From Wolfiporia cocos (taxonomy: Eukaryota; Basidiomycota; Agaricomycetes; Polyporales; Phaeolaceae), in assembly GCA_029448655.1 (NCBI GenBank), contig JACCLO010000004.1, positions 1,364,001-1,428,000 on the forward strand: DNA of 64,000 nucleotides, read 5' to 3'. The translations under genes and the position numbers were made by a program. Under the pieces are notes generated by a model. That model ran no database searches. It saw only the letters and a program-made list of their open reading frames with translations, and was not told the DNA's origin. Below, one piece after another: positions 34,957 to 47,577 of this stretch. Numbering within the stretch: position 1 is the first letter of the stretch; each line of letters starts with the position of its first letter.

Positions 34957-37095
34957 TCCAGGCAAGAATGCTTGAGTGCTTGCTTGGATATTGATATTGG
35001 TGGAGTGCACATATCTAACTATATTCATAAGGCAACGGTATCTCTAACTTGTGTGAAGTAGTGTTGTGTAAATAAATCTTCATTGCTTTGTACACTGTAA
35101 TACCCGAATGTGAGTGATGTCTCAAGTGAGTATGAGTGGTATCTGCAAACTATTATAAGCCGCTGACAGCGGAACAGATTTTAGAGCGGTCGATAGGCAC
35201 CGCTTCTATATGGTATTTCCCCCCTTCCACCTCGAATGCCGGAGCGGAGGGAGATGAAATGTTAGACGCGCCATAGACGCGTGGCGCATTTCTGTTCATA
35301 TAGTTGCAAGCGGGGTTTTGAATACCCAGAGGAGCTGAGCGCTCACCATTCGGCGGCAGGCATTACGTGCCTGCTGGGACTGATGTTTGCCTTGGCCTCG
35401 CACTGTTGTCATGCACGCTAACCTGTGAATGTTTTATCCAAGCAGTGTGGAACATTATTTCAGCAATACGTCGATGTCATTTCGCGAGGCGTCCCTGCTG
35501 TCGCTTCATTGTCTAACAGAGGCTTATGTCAGGCGACCGACGCTCTCCGGCGTCAGGGCGGGAAACTGCGCCAGCTAGCTACAGCCCATTCAGTGTTCAC
35601 GGCCGTTATTCTCACCCAAGACCGCAAGTCAGTAGCCCATGCGACAGAGCGATATGGGATGTCCAGCGGAGAAAACACCCGCGTGCCGATCCGTTCTGAT
35701 GAACCGCAATGATCTACGGGACCGATGTCAATGCGACGTGTAGCGCATGGATAACTGCTCCATTGGCGGAGCGAGACCTGCCAATCGTCGATTACGGTAT
35801 CATATATTCGATTAAAGTATCGAGGAACAATCTTTATGTAACTAGGGTGATGTTCGGGAAGACTAGAGAATCGGGGCTCTCACCGACAGCCCACGAGGAC
35901 ACGTACTTTGGACAGTGGAGACTCATCGATCATCTTGCTCCACAGTAATAGCTCCGTGCCGTGCGTAATGGGTGCGTATTGCCTGGCATCCCACGGACTA
36001 CTAATACAAGTCCCAAGAGGGGTTTCCAGTACTCCCAGTGGCTAGCGTCAAGTGAGCACTGATCAACGCTAAGGACGTTGTGAAACGTTGTGAATTTGTA
36101 GATAACAGGCTTTGACGCTGAAACGCATCTTATGCACGCATCACAGCGGCTACACATGATCGCTCGCGCACGCGGTATCAACGGCACACAGAACTGAAGT
36201 GCCTCGGCTCTCCTAATTTCTGCATGGCAACTGAATTGTTGAATTCCACATCAGACTGCACGATTACTCTTCAAATTAGTTCAGATGGTCGGTAAGGTTC
36301 ATCCCTGCTTTCCAATGTAGACAGCAACCTCCGCGGATCGCATAAGTCGAGCAACCGCATCATTACGCAAAACGCCCACAGGCATAAGATTCTGATCTAG
36401 GGTCATCAATATGTCGAAATCGCCGATGAAGCACGGATCGAAGCACTCTCGCGTATTCCCGGAAACTTCTACGCTTACCTCAAATGGCGCAATCAAGATA
36501 ATCGTGCTGCATCGGGCCATCGGGCGATGAATTTTGAAAACTGGCTAGAGGCAGCTTCGCTTAGGGTCTTCACTTCGTCGGCTGACTTCACGAACTCCGG
36601 ACTTCCATTCTTCGCCAATCGGCATGCGCTCTTTCGCGGCATTTGTCGATATGACGATTCACCCCGACCTATCACCATGAGCGAGGGAACGTACAGTGTA
36701 CGGATGTAACACGGTTAACACAGACCCGGATGGGAAAGCACTCGCCACACGTACGCTACCGCGCTTCTCGTCGGTCTAGCTTTTTGGTGCTATCATGTGT
36801 GGACGAAAGTATGGGAACGGTATTCTCGACCGTTCGCCCTCACCGGCTAGAGATGGTTGCTGTACGATATGCCGCGAAACCCTCTATGCCGGTTTTGATT
36901 ATGGAATTGGAGTTCTCATGCGCCAATAATCAGCGTCTGTCAATCCGCGCATCATACAGAAGACCGTGTACTGATAAAGCTCGGGGAGGTTAGCCCGAGC
37001 TTCTATTGCCCCAAAATCTCCTCAGCACCTACGCTCTCACGTCGGATAACATACACGACCATCCTCAACATATCACCTAAAACGACCACATCATA
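34957..37095. other. Intergenic, about 2.1 kb, nothing recognised
   Basis: There are no ORFs with family features, no repeats with visible termini and no RNA motifs. The last ~100 bp are the P450 upstream region. Confidence 0.5.
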
Positions 37096-39357
37096 ATGTC
37101 CAGCTTGCTGGCCAATGCATATGCATTGGCACCGCTGGCTGCGGCAGCCTTATTTTGCTACCTCGCCTCCAAGCTGCTGAATTCCTCAAGACGTAGCCAT
37201 TCTTTACCCCCAGGCCCCAAACGGCTGCCATTATTGGGTAACATCCGTCAGATCCCCTTGCACCATCAATACATAACATTTGCAGAATGGGCGAATCGAT
37301 ACGGTATGTACTGTTGCTGTTCTTCAGACTGTTCAACGGATAAATCTCGCAATAGGGGATGTCGTCTACGCAGAGGTTTTCGGCAAGCCTCTGCTCATCT
37401 TGAACTCGGTGAAAGCGGCTCTCGACCTGCTGGAAAAGAGAAGCGCTGTATACTCCAGTCGGCCGCAGGCTACAGTGCTAACGGATTGGTGAGTCGAAGG
37501 GTCATGATGCACGTCGACAATCCTTCCATATCGTCATTTCAGGATGGGCTGGGATTCTAGCATTGCATTCATGCCATATGGAGAGACATGGCGCATGCAC
37601 AGGAAATGGTTCCACTCCTTCTTCGAAGTCCGCGACGTCTCTCCCGACTACCGCTATCTGCAGCGCCGGGAGGTTCGCAACCTGCTGGCTGGGCTGTTGG
37701 AGTCTCCGAGCCAATTCATGACACACATCAAGAAGTGATTCCAGCCTTCTGAAGTCCACAGACGATCACTGACGTCCCCATTCAGATATTCTGCGGCGAT
37801 TGTCATGGAAATGGCCTATGGACATACGGCGACCTCGCTCGACGACGATTTTATCCAAATGGCAGAAACGATCATGACCACAACACAGCAAGCAGAAACT
37901 CCGGCTGCGACGGCGCTCGATCTATTCCCAATACGTGAGGGGGTTTCAAAATCGAAGTGTATTTCAAGCACATTGACGCATCTAATCGGAATAGTGGCAT
38001 ATACGCCGGAGTGGATGCCCGGGGCAGGATTCAAGCGCAAGTTCAAGCACGGGGGGCGGATGCTTAAAACCATGATGGACACGACCTACAAGCTCGTAAA
38101 GAATAACATGGTACTCATTCATGAATTTCTGAGCATTGTAGAGCACATCGCTAATGCTTGTATTGATTAATTCCAGGCCACAGGAAATGCGAAGCCTTCC
38201 TTCCTGGCATATTTACTAGAGGAGTCAGCAAAATACGAAGATCGAGTGCAGGAGATGGAGCGCCACGCAAATGGCGCTGGGGTCACCTTGTATGCAGGTG
38301 AGGCGTGCGTCTTCAATCTATCCCGCTCAGTGCCTGACTTTCCCTTGTATGATCAGCGGTTACTGATTCAGTTTGTCTATTCCCATATCTCCGATCTCCG
38401 ATCAGAGTAATAATACTTGTGAACAGTCAACCTGTGTCCTATCGTGGTTCTTGCTTGCAATGGTGCGCCACCCGCATGTGTGGCGCCGCGCCCAAAAGGA
38501 GATCGACGAAGTCGTGGGCAGCGAACGCCTGCCGGACTTTGACGATAGGCCTTCACTACAATATGTCGAGTGTGTCATTCAAGAAATATTCAGGTGAGCT
38601 AACGTGTATGTGCCTAGAAATGGTCAACTGACGCTGGCAAAGATGGAACCCCCCCGTGCCGCTTGGTACGTGTTGATAAGCATACCATTCCTCCCGCTAT
38701 CAAATTAACCTGTGATTTAGCTATGCCACACCAACTCATTGCAGACGACGAGTATCGCGGATACCACATTCCCAACGGATCGACGGTGATGCCCAATGTC
38801 TGGTCTGTACTGGGGCCTTTGTTTCATGACACGATACTCATGCCTTCCGACAGGGCGATGACGCGTGATCCTGAGTTGTATCCCGATCCGGAAGTCTTCA
38901 GACCAGAGCGCTTCCTTGAAATGGACAAGGAGGTCGCTGCCGCGGCTGATCCACGAAAGCTCGTGTTTGGATTTGGGAGAAGGTGAGCTGACGTCTGTCG
39001 ATGTTCACACCTCGATCGATCCTCCATGCGCGCATCACGCTGAAGCGAGTACATCGATATAGAATCTGTCCCGGTAGATTCCTCGGGGAGTCTAGTGTAT
39101 GGCTGGTCGTAACAAGCGTGCTCGCGACGTTCGATATCTGCACGGTGCGCGACCAAGCAGGAAAGGAACTCATTCCTGAAGTAACAGTGCTACCGGGGCT
39201 GATCAGGTGCGTATCGGTCATCATATTCCTGTGGGAGCTGAATGTTAATGATCCCGCATCGCGCAGCCACCCGGAACATTTTGTGTGCGATATTCGGCCT
39301 CGGTCCAAGGATGCAGCCGAGGTCGTAAGGCGCGCCAAGGACGAGATGTTGTCGTAA
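37096..39357 (+). CDS. Cytochrome P450 monooxygenase (microsomal, fungal), 525 aa, 13 exons
   Basis: Exons: 37096-37303, 37357-37498, 37543-37734, 37786-37934, 37995-38110, 38177-38297, 38357-38370, 38427-38593, 38643-38665, 38721-38802, 38854-38982, 39063-39206, 39267-39357; all phases agree. An N-terminal membrane anchor (APLAAAALFCYLASKLL) and the LPPGPKRLPLLGN hinge are followed by the core: GETWRMHRKWFHSFF (helix C), helix I with DSSTCVLSWF, ExxR as EIFR (E367-R370), the FRPERF meander and heme loop FGFGRRICPGRF with Cys ~450. Helix I reads AVTDSS where (A/G)GxDTT is usual. The pattern is that of basidiomycete CYPs in the CYP5144/5037 neighbourhood; I do not assign the family. It would need NADPH-P450 reductase, and the substrate is unknown. 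Exon 7 is only 14 bp. A P450 relic lies 1.7 kb downstream. Confidence 0.94.
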
Positions 39358-41039
39358 TTATACAAAGGGCGGTACACACGAAGGGTGCTCTAGCAATTCT
39401 CTTCTGGCTTCGGTACACATCGGTCTGGATGTAACATTATCTGCTTCGCGCTTTGTACAGTAGGCAATATCTTCGACACGGCATATATCTTCATAATCAC
39501 AGCATGAATGAGAACGAAACCCAGCATACACAGCCCTCAAAGCATTAGAAATAGTGATCAATGCTGCGACGTCGAGGAGAATCTTGTATCAGCGCAATTC
39601 GGGTGTTTTTGAACAGTAGTAGTGAGGGCAGGTGTCTCGTCGGGAGACGCGGTCTAAACATCAGATCCTTCTAGCAGAAGACACTAGTAGCACCCTGAAA
39701 ATTGCGAATAGAATGCTGTTCTATGCTATCGTGCCCTTGAACTAGTGCCGTTGTACTAGCTGAGTGTGGGATACAATCTCGATTTCTGATCCCGATTCCG
39801 CAGACATTGCCGATGACAGATCGCGATGAGCTTGGGTGGCCTTCCCACAGTGATCTTCCCGATTGTCCTCGACACGGCCCACGATGCGATTCATGATTTA
39901 TATATGTGCGAGTTGCATATTGGATGGAAACTAGAAAATCAATGTGTCCGAATTGTCATAGAATGTCTCTAGTCGGGTTGCTCACAACTCTCTCCAAGTA
40001 TATTATCCGCGCTGCTCATTTGCTATTTGCTCTCGTCGCTCACTCTTTTGCAGCGCACCCTGACGGAATGATGCTGCTCGAGCAGATGCCAATCTGCGGC
40101 GGTGGTGCACGGCGCACTGTGCGCGCGCTCGTACGCTGTTTTTCTAGTCAGATATGATGTGATATCCTTTGAATGTGAGCTTCTCGTCGCCTCAAGGTGC
40201 TCTGAACACAAACGCATTGACACAACGCTCAGGCCATATTGTGAGTAAATCTCTCAGGACTGTCTGCCAGTGTTTGGCTATTAAGTCGTCATATTATGTG
40301 GAAATTCCGTGGCCGCAGGGGCGAACCTCCTTCGAATGTAGGTGGGTTACATCGCACCCCGCTTATGTATACTACCGGCAAACCTAACTACCCCGCTAGC
40401 TTGCCTGCTCGGACCTCCATGCTCGCTGCTGATTGCCATCGCGACGGCCGCAAACATCAAATTGCAACAAAGTATACTACGCAAACGATCAGTCATTTTT
40501 GTGTCTTCTGTTTGCAAGCACAATCGGTAGCAGACTGCATGGTCCAATGTGACTATCAAGCTCAGGCAAGATCGTTTGCTGCAGGTCGTCAGGCCACTTG
40601 GACTGAATGAAGCCACCAAGCTCCGGATAAGGTGATGGAACGAAGAGACAACACTCTGAGTGTTTTACCTGGCATCCCGTGCCACCGCACACTAAAATCT
40701 GCAGCAACCTGCATGGCACATTGAGATTCAGGTATCCATGGCCGATCTGCTCAGATAACTACTGCCCAGTCTCATTTAACCATATTTTAAATTCTTGACA
40801 TGCCAGGGTCTCCACTGGTCACATCGTCACAGTGCATGTCAGAGTTCAGTGATAGAAGCGCAACTTAAGATTACGGCTGTCAAGCATAGCCCAGGATGTT
40901 TGCAAGCTTACAGATCGCTTTCCCATCGCATGTGCTGTCCAATCCGTCCCGTGTTGCTCAAGATCTTTGCACCAATGCAGATATTCGCAATATCCGGTGT
41001 TGTTTTATGTTACACCGCTGTACACATGCAGCTGCTCTA
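39358..41039. other. Intergenic between P450 and its relic, nothing recognised
   Basis: There are only short ORFs. No clear P450 similarity is found in this interval, and no repeat ends were seen. Confidence 0.5.
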
Positions 41040-41870
41040 TCCCAATGAGTGCTCCACTTGTTATCTTGGTGCCAGTGCTGGGAAATGCATCACAATTGTA
41101 TATGCATTTTAAATCATCTGAAATTCACCCAATGGCGCAAGCAGTATGGTGCGTATTGTGCACTCGACTATTTCGAGATTGCGTGATAATATACAGCTAT
41201 TCTGTCTTAGGTGATCTGATATTATAGAGTTGTTTCGAAGATCAATTTTGGTAGTCAACTCTGTGCAAGATCCCCTAGAGAAGAGAAATTCGATCTATTC
41301 GGGACGACTGCGCGCTGCTACGTCAGTGGACTCGCGAATGCTTGCTTCGGATACCAGCTCATGCTTCACAGCGTATATATGGATTGAAGCCCGATACACA
41401 TACATCCTTCGCGCAGCACGGTGTGGAGCGGTTCATGCGCATTTCTTCAGGGCAAGAATGCGCAAACCATAATCCGATATTTGCAGCGGCGCGAGACACA
41501 CAGTCTGCTGCGCAGTTCTGACCACAATGCATGTCGTGGCGCTGGTCATGGAGATCTCTGGTGGGGATACATTGACTTTGTCAAGATGGCAGATCAGATA
41601 ACGAGGACTGCTGTTGAAGATGGACAAAGAGCCCACGGAAACGACAAATCTATAAGCGAGAACGAGATTTGTCCAGGCCGCTATATAGGTGACTCCAGTA
41701 CGTCTGGCTTGTCGTCTCCAACGTCAACATCGCAGCATTTGATATATTCAAGGCCGTCAATTCAACATGCCAGGAGAACACTCCACCGGTGGCAACACTG
41801 CATGCTTTGGTCAGGTGCGACCCGCAGAGTGCGACCAAAATATAGTTTGCAGCCACTCACAAGAGTTTGT
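41040..41870 (+). pseudogene. Cytochrome P450 relic with internal deletions
   Basis: Collinear fragments resemble the intact P450: APLVILVPVLGNASQLYMHF near 41050 (proline-rich hinge), LVVNSVQDPLEKRNSIYSGR near 41250 (compare LILNSVKAALDLLEKRSAVY), QTIIRYLQRRETHSLL near 41475 (compare YRYLQRREVRNLL), and ICPGRYIGDSS near 41670 (heme loop, compare ICPGRFLGESS) followed by NIAAFDIF. The whole region from helix C to the heme loop is almost deleted and frames differ between pieces. It is the remains of a tandem paralogue. Confidence 0.75.
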
Positions 41871-42367
41871 GTGCACGATCTGCCCTCACTAGCAGAAAGC
41901 ACTCGCGTTGAATCGCTGAAGCTAATGGAGTGGATATAGATGCCAGTGGAGTCATCGCTTGAAGCAAAGCAGCAAGCCATTCTCGCAACATGTAATACAA
42001 CGTTACGTATCCGGGCATTCCGGACATGACCTGCTTCCTTATAATGCTGCAGGTTGCACATACATTGGCATGACTTGTCGCGCTGTTCACTCTTCGTTGC
42101 GAAAATTGTAGAACAACATAGCACTGAGTAATCACCAAGTAAACAGCAACCTCTCATCAATAGTGCCGAGCAGCCCTAACGAATCAAGAACTAGCAAGCC
42201 TCTTGATTATCAGTGCACCATACATAACAAATGTTGTATGGAATTACGATGGATGACGAGGCAACGCAATCGTCGCTGAATAGAGGTATATAGCAAGACT
42301 ATCTATGTAAGCAGTCAGGGATAGCGCCACGGGCGCTACTGCTTTACAGTATGACTGACGAGCAACG
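41871..42367. other. Intergenic, nothing recognised
   Basis: This is the 3' flank of RTCA. I see only short ORFs. Confidence 0.5.
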
Positions 42368-43661
42368 CTACCCTGTTTCACTGGCGGAGGAGCCGTCTTC
42401 AGGTGCAACATACCCAATTCCGTGGCATATGATTGTGACTGAACCTTGGAGATCACCCTGAACCTCGAATTTGGCATCGGTTACTCGCTCTGCAACCCAC
42501 ATGGCAGTTCTGGGAGGGAAAAAGTTCAGCGCATGCGTATATGTGTGAATATTCCTTACTTTGTGTGCAATGTTAGCGGACCTGTGTTCACCGACGATCT
42601 ACCTGAGGCAAGGGCAAGGAAAATGATCATCTGGTCCTGCGCACGTACATTCAACCAACCTTCGCTGACGAGCTAAAGCCAGATATCTAAGACATACTTG
42701 CATATACTCGTCGACGCACCCGCCATGGGCAAGGTTGCGGACGAGCTCTTCCGCGGCCTCCCTCCCAACCTCCCGCGGACTCTTCCCCTTCATGCCGACC
42801 GCGCTCCCGCCGAGCACGCACCCGCCCTCAGTCTCAGCCCACAGCACGATCCCAGACCCGCTGCCGACCGCGTCCGCAGGGTTCTCCTCCACCACGGCGA
42901 TGTCGATCAGCGCCGCGTCCACGCCCGCCGCAGTGAGCACGCCAACCGCGCCTTTGCGCATCGCCGCGGCGAGGTGTGCCGGCAGCCGCGCGACGTACGC
43001 GCGCCCGCGGACAGCGGTCACCGCGCCGCGGTCCGCAAGCGCGACGGGCGGGAGCGGCCCGCGCACGGGCGGGATGGACACGCGCAGCTCGCCGCCGCCC
43101 TTCGGGTAGAAGCCGCGCCGCTGGACGTGCAGCTCCGGGCGCAGCGCGAAGTGGCGCGCGAGGAAGGGCAGGAAGACGTGCGCGGTGTAGTCGATTTGCG
43201 GCGCCTGGAGCGCGTTCGTGCCCCCGCGCAGGAGGAGCGCCGACGGCGCGGCAGAGTCGGAATCTGGCGAGAAGAGGAGGCATGGGAAGGAGACTTGGAG
43301 GAGGAGCGTGGTCGAGCCTGCCGTCTGCGGATCGGCAGTGTAATGGCGCGAGAGCTGGACGGGTCCCGGGCGGAAGTCGATTGTGCTTGAGCCGGACTCG
43401 CAGCCCTGCAGCTCGCCGCCGCATAACTCGGCGACCAGACGGAGCCCTGCGTTCGTGAGCCGCGTGCACGCATTACTGTGAAAAGGCTAATTTACCGGCC
43501 GCATGCTGCGCTTTCAGACCTGGTTGTTTGCGATTCTGTCGAATATTGCGGATTGTTATATGTCGGTTGAGCAGCGTAGCCAAAGCTACTGAATTCCGAA
43601 GCAGCTGACCGCCGCCCTCGAGCACGCTGCCGTCAATCTCTAGAGGCATAGTCGCCTTCAT
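42368..43661 (-). CDS. RTCA: RNA 3'-terminal phosphate cyclase, 377 aa, four exons
   Basis: Exons (minus): 43661-43496, 43446-42698, 42636-42560, 42509-42368. Introns are 49-61 bp and phases fit. It starts MKATMPLEIDGSVLEGGGQL, with the EGGGQ nucleotide-binding signature, then the QHAAGLRLVAELCGGELQG join and GFYPKGGGEL. VLWAETEGGCVLGGSAVG follows, then GPLTLHTKTAMWVAE, whose His (~329) aligns with the catalytic, adenylylated histidine of the family (E. coli His309). It ends YVAPEDGSSASETG. Length matches human RTCA (366). The enzyme turns RNA 3'-phosphates into 2',3'-cyclic phosphates using ATP. A second ATG four codons in could also be the start. The coding part is very GC-rich (~65-70% by eye). 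It is divergent from HOOK. Confidence 0.96.
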
Positions 43662-44008
43662 AGTCGTTGTATGCGAGAGTCGTTACAGCTATAAGAGTCA
43701 TCTCTAGCAAGATCAGAGGTTGGGATCAAGTTCATCGTGATCAGCATGCTCGGCTGGGCGCTGGCTGCTAGAACCTGGATGTAACCGCAGGCGTACAGCT
43801 TGTTCGCGACCACAACCTCAACAGCGGAACCACACGCAGGCGGCCAGCTCATTGCGTGCCGTGCAGTGTATTGTGCATCCACTGGCTTGACAGGAACGAT
43901 TTGGCTGGCTGGAATAGCTAATACACAGACTAGTACTTTGCCATCTCTATACTGCAATAGTCTCGGCGACCAATCCGCAATATATACCCATAGATATCGG
44001 CGGACACG

Positions 44009-47000
44009 ATGGGCGATGACCAGCAGAAGGAGCTTGACGCGTTCTTCGCGTTCTTTGCTACGTTTGACCTCACCAGGCAGGTCACAACCGCGGCCGACCT
44101 GTGTGACGGTGCTGCACTCTTCGAAGTGCTCTCACTCGTGTGCGTAATGCCCTCTAAGGGCCATATCATTATTGGTCATGACTATGCTACAGCGATGCGG
44201 ACTACTTCCGGCAGCCTTCCCGGCCCTCTGCGCAACCATCCGACAACTGGGTCCTCCGCTTCAGTGCCCTCAAGCGGCTCTATCGACTCATGACCCAGTA
44301 CTTCTCCGATGTCCTCCACCAGCCAACCGTTGCGCTCGAGGTGCCCGACCTGCAGGCGATCGCGCAAGACCACAACATCCCTGCGATGCTGACCATGTGC
44401 CGGCTGACTATCGCAATTGCCGTGCAGTGCGAGAACAACAAGGAGATCATCGAGAAAATCCAGCGACTGAGCGAGGCGGAGCAGCACGCGCTGATGCGCG
44501 TCATCGAGCAGGTCATGGCCAAGGTCAAGGTCTCGGGCGACGCAGGCCCCGGCGCAGAGGTGAGCATGACGGAGGACGACCACTACTACCAGCTGCAGTC
44601 GGAGCGAAGCCGCGTGCTCGGCGAGAAGGAGACACTCGAGAAAGTGTACCAGAACCTGCTCGAGGAGCACCGCGCGCTGCAGACAAGCTATGACGACGCC
44701 TTGTCCGGGCGTGAGGACATGCTCGCGCAGCTGCACCAGGCACAGCGCGAGGCGGAGGACCGGCGTGTCGACAGCCGCGGCGACACGATGCTGCGCGCGG
44801 AGATCGACCGCCTCCGCACCGAACTGTGAGTCGCGCCCGCTGTGCTGCCGCGCGCTTTGCATGCTGATGTGCGGCAGCCAGAAGAGTGAGGACCACCTGG
44901 CGATGGCCGAGTCTGAGCTTGACAAGCAGACTTCGCTCGTCACGGACCTCACGCGCAAGATCGACGAGCTGCAGGTCAAGGTGGACCAGGCGGCTCGCCT
45001 GAAGGATCAATTGGACGAGTGCGTGCATGTGCGGCCAGTGTGGCGACAGTGCTCATGTCGGGATGCACAGGTACCGCCACGCAGCAGACAAGCTGCAGAA
45101 GACGGAGAACGTCATGGAGAAGTACAAGAAGAAGCTCCAGGAAGGCGCTGATCTTCGCCAGCACGTCAAGGTGCGCGTCCTTGTTGTGATCACTGTTCTC
45201 AATCTCATTACACCCTGTTGATCTGGGTTCCATTCATGTGCCCCCGTAGGCGCTGGAGAAGCAGAATGCGGACCTCGTCGACAAGAACGCCTCGCTCGAG
45301 GAGGAGTACCGCAAGGTCGCGGCGTACAAGCCGCTCATGGACTCGTACAAGGCGCAGATCGCCGAGCTCGAGGCGCGCGTGTCTACGCGCTCCAAGGAGC
45401 TCGACACGGTCAGGTTTGAACTCGAGCAGACACGCGAGCAGCTCAGGCTCTCCCAGGAGGAGCGTGCTAAGGACTCGGAGACGCTCGAGCTATACCAGGA
45501 GCGCGTGCGCGAGCTGGAGCTCGCGGCGCAGCCACGGCCCGTCGTCCGTCCCCCGTCGCGTGCGCGCGCCCAGCCCGTGGCGGAGGGCAAGACGGACGAG
45601 CTCACAGAGGCGGAGCTGCTCGGCGAGGCCGAGGGCAGTGCCGCGCTGGAGGCGCACCACGAGGACGACGATATGGGCGTCGACGAGGGCGAGGTGCAGG
45701 GCCTTGGCGAGGAGCTGGACTCTGCGCTGGCAGGCACGACAATGACGGACCTCAAGCTGCAGGTGCGGAAGCTCAAGCGGGAGCTTGAGGCGGTGCGCAA
45801 GAACGAGGCGGACGCGAGCCGCGTCATGGTTCTGGAGAACCTGCTGGAGGACGCAAACCGCATGAAGTCGCGTTATGAGGCGGATTACCTTGCTGCACAC
45901 AGGGAGAACCTCGTGCTGCAGCACAACTTGGAGGAGATCAGGAGCGGCAAGTCCCTGGGAGATGGGTAGGTTGGCTTCTCATGTAGCATGAAAGTCATTT
46001 CTGACGGCCCACGTATAGTGCCGAGGCCGCGATTGCGCTGCGTCAGCGACTAAACGAGACTGTCGACCAGCTAGATGCACTCAAGAAGGAACACACGGAG
46101 CTAGAAGTCAAATTCGAGAACATGAGCAAGGAGTTAACCATCGCCAAATCCGACCGTAAGTGAAGCTTGCTCCCTAGTCAACCTGGTCCTCACTACGAAA
46201 TATTCACAGTCAACCTCGTCAACAAGGATCAGCTCGATATCCTCGCTACTCTGCGGGAGTCAGTGAACGAGGACAAGGCCGGCCTCGAGTCGGAGGTCGA
46301 GCAGCTGCAGACTCAGATCAAGGAGCTCTCCGCCAAGAACAACATGCAGCTCGAGCAGATCAACTCGCTCTTATTGGAGAAGGTCACCCTGCAAAGCGAG
46401 GGTATCGACCAGCGCGACAGAATGCTGCAGCGCGAACGTGCCATTGGGTATGCAGTTGTTCGGCGCTTGTCCTGAAGGCGGCTAACTTCCTTGCAACAGC
46501 GATCTGCGTGCGTCGCTGTCTGGCAAAGACGTTCCAGAAGACATCAAAGCGCGCATGCTTGCGTTGCATGAAGAGAACGTCAGCCTCAGGGAGCAGTACA
46601 AGACTGCTCAAGAGAAACTGCTCAAAGCCAAATCGGTTTGTGACATTTTCAGCGCTGTAGAATGACTGACATATGCCGAATTGTAACAGTTTATCAAGCA
46701 GCAAGATAAACTGTTCAAGGAAGAACACGCGAAAAAGGATGGAGCTGTGGCACCGGTAGGCTGCTCTCCTCACAAAATCTACATATCGCTCACACACATC
46801 CTAGGATGCCTTCGAAGAAGCTGAGGGTAGCTACCGATCGCAAATCAAGGTCCTGGAGGAGGAGAATGCTTCGTACAAGGCCAGTGGCCACATCTACTGC
46901 TTCATCGTGTACTTGAAATCGACTTGCCTCGGTTTATAGCGTCGCTACTACGAACAAGCCAAGAGATTCTCGGCGGAACAAACCCTCATGCTCAGCATCA

Positions 47001-47404
47001 TCCACAAAATGGGTATGTCATCGCTAAGGAACCATCTGAGTCCCAAGCAGCAGCAAGCGCGTGCAGCTCCTCAAAGCTGGCTAGGCCAGCAGCGGAAAAA
47101 CGTGTGGTCCTCCTCCGGTGTCGTTTGGAATGCCTCACTGATATTGTCTGCAGCTTGGATCCTCGCTGCGCCGATGAGCACTTCAACAATCTTAGACACT
47201 CTATGCCGGAAGCGCACATGGATGATTCATACCCTCATCTACGGACCTCACGTTTGGCTCATGATATGTATAATGTACACTCGGAATATCTCGCTGGTCG
47301 CAGGACGAAACAAGGATTGTCCCTATGCAAACAGCATTCCCGTGGTTTTGCAAACGTACAAGCGATCAGGAACGCAGAAGTTGCAACAGAAGTACATGCG
47401 TTAA
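44009..47404 (+). CDS. HOOK-family dynein adaptor (microtubule-tethering), 11 or more exons
   Basis: Exons: 44009-44139, 44193-44825, 44878-45018, 45071-45170, 45250-45965, 46019-46155, 46210-46447, 46500-46635, 46690-46755, 46805-46879, 46940-end. Phases agree throughout. The N-terminal Hook domain (CH-like) is clear: FFATFDLTRQVTTAADLCDG, DADYFRQP and NWVLRFSALKRLYRLM. About 650 residues of coiled coil follow, with an acidic insert (EAHHEDDDMGVDEGEVQG). The C-terminus IIHKMGMSSLRNHL...SWLGQQRKN fits the cargo-binding tail. In Aspergillus and animals HOOK links dynein to early endosomes via FTS/FHIP. The last intron appears to have a GC donor (AAG|GCCAGT at 46880). After LGQQRKN the frame runs on to a stop at 47404, but the true end may be nearer 47100 through a further splice. 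Confidence 0.92.
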
Positions 47405-47577
47405 AGCTAGACTTGGTAGATCACAACAACCGACCGATGGCATGCAGTCCGACAATAACAGAATAGCATTCCGTGAAGGTGGGGAAATACAGCATGGATA
47501 TCCATTAGGCAGCATAGCACTCGAGAGGAGGCCGTGCAGTAATAGTACAACTATAAGTCCATCATGCGAACGCAGTG

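Noticed and set aside
36527..36990. Short ORFs at 36.5-37.0 kb as genes upstream of the P450
   Set aside because: No start context, splice support, domain or composition beyond chance was seen.
42698..43473. Forward ORFs up to 230 aa opposite RTCA
   Set aside because: The minus strand encodes a complete, conserved cyclase with matching splice phases. The forward frames are Arg/Ala-rich artefacts of ~70% GC.
44172..45863. Large antisense and alternative-frame ORFs across HOOK
   Set aside because: They arise from codon bias of a long coiled-coil gene. The forward Hook domain and coiled coil join through eleven phased exons.
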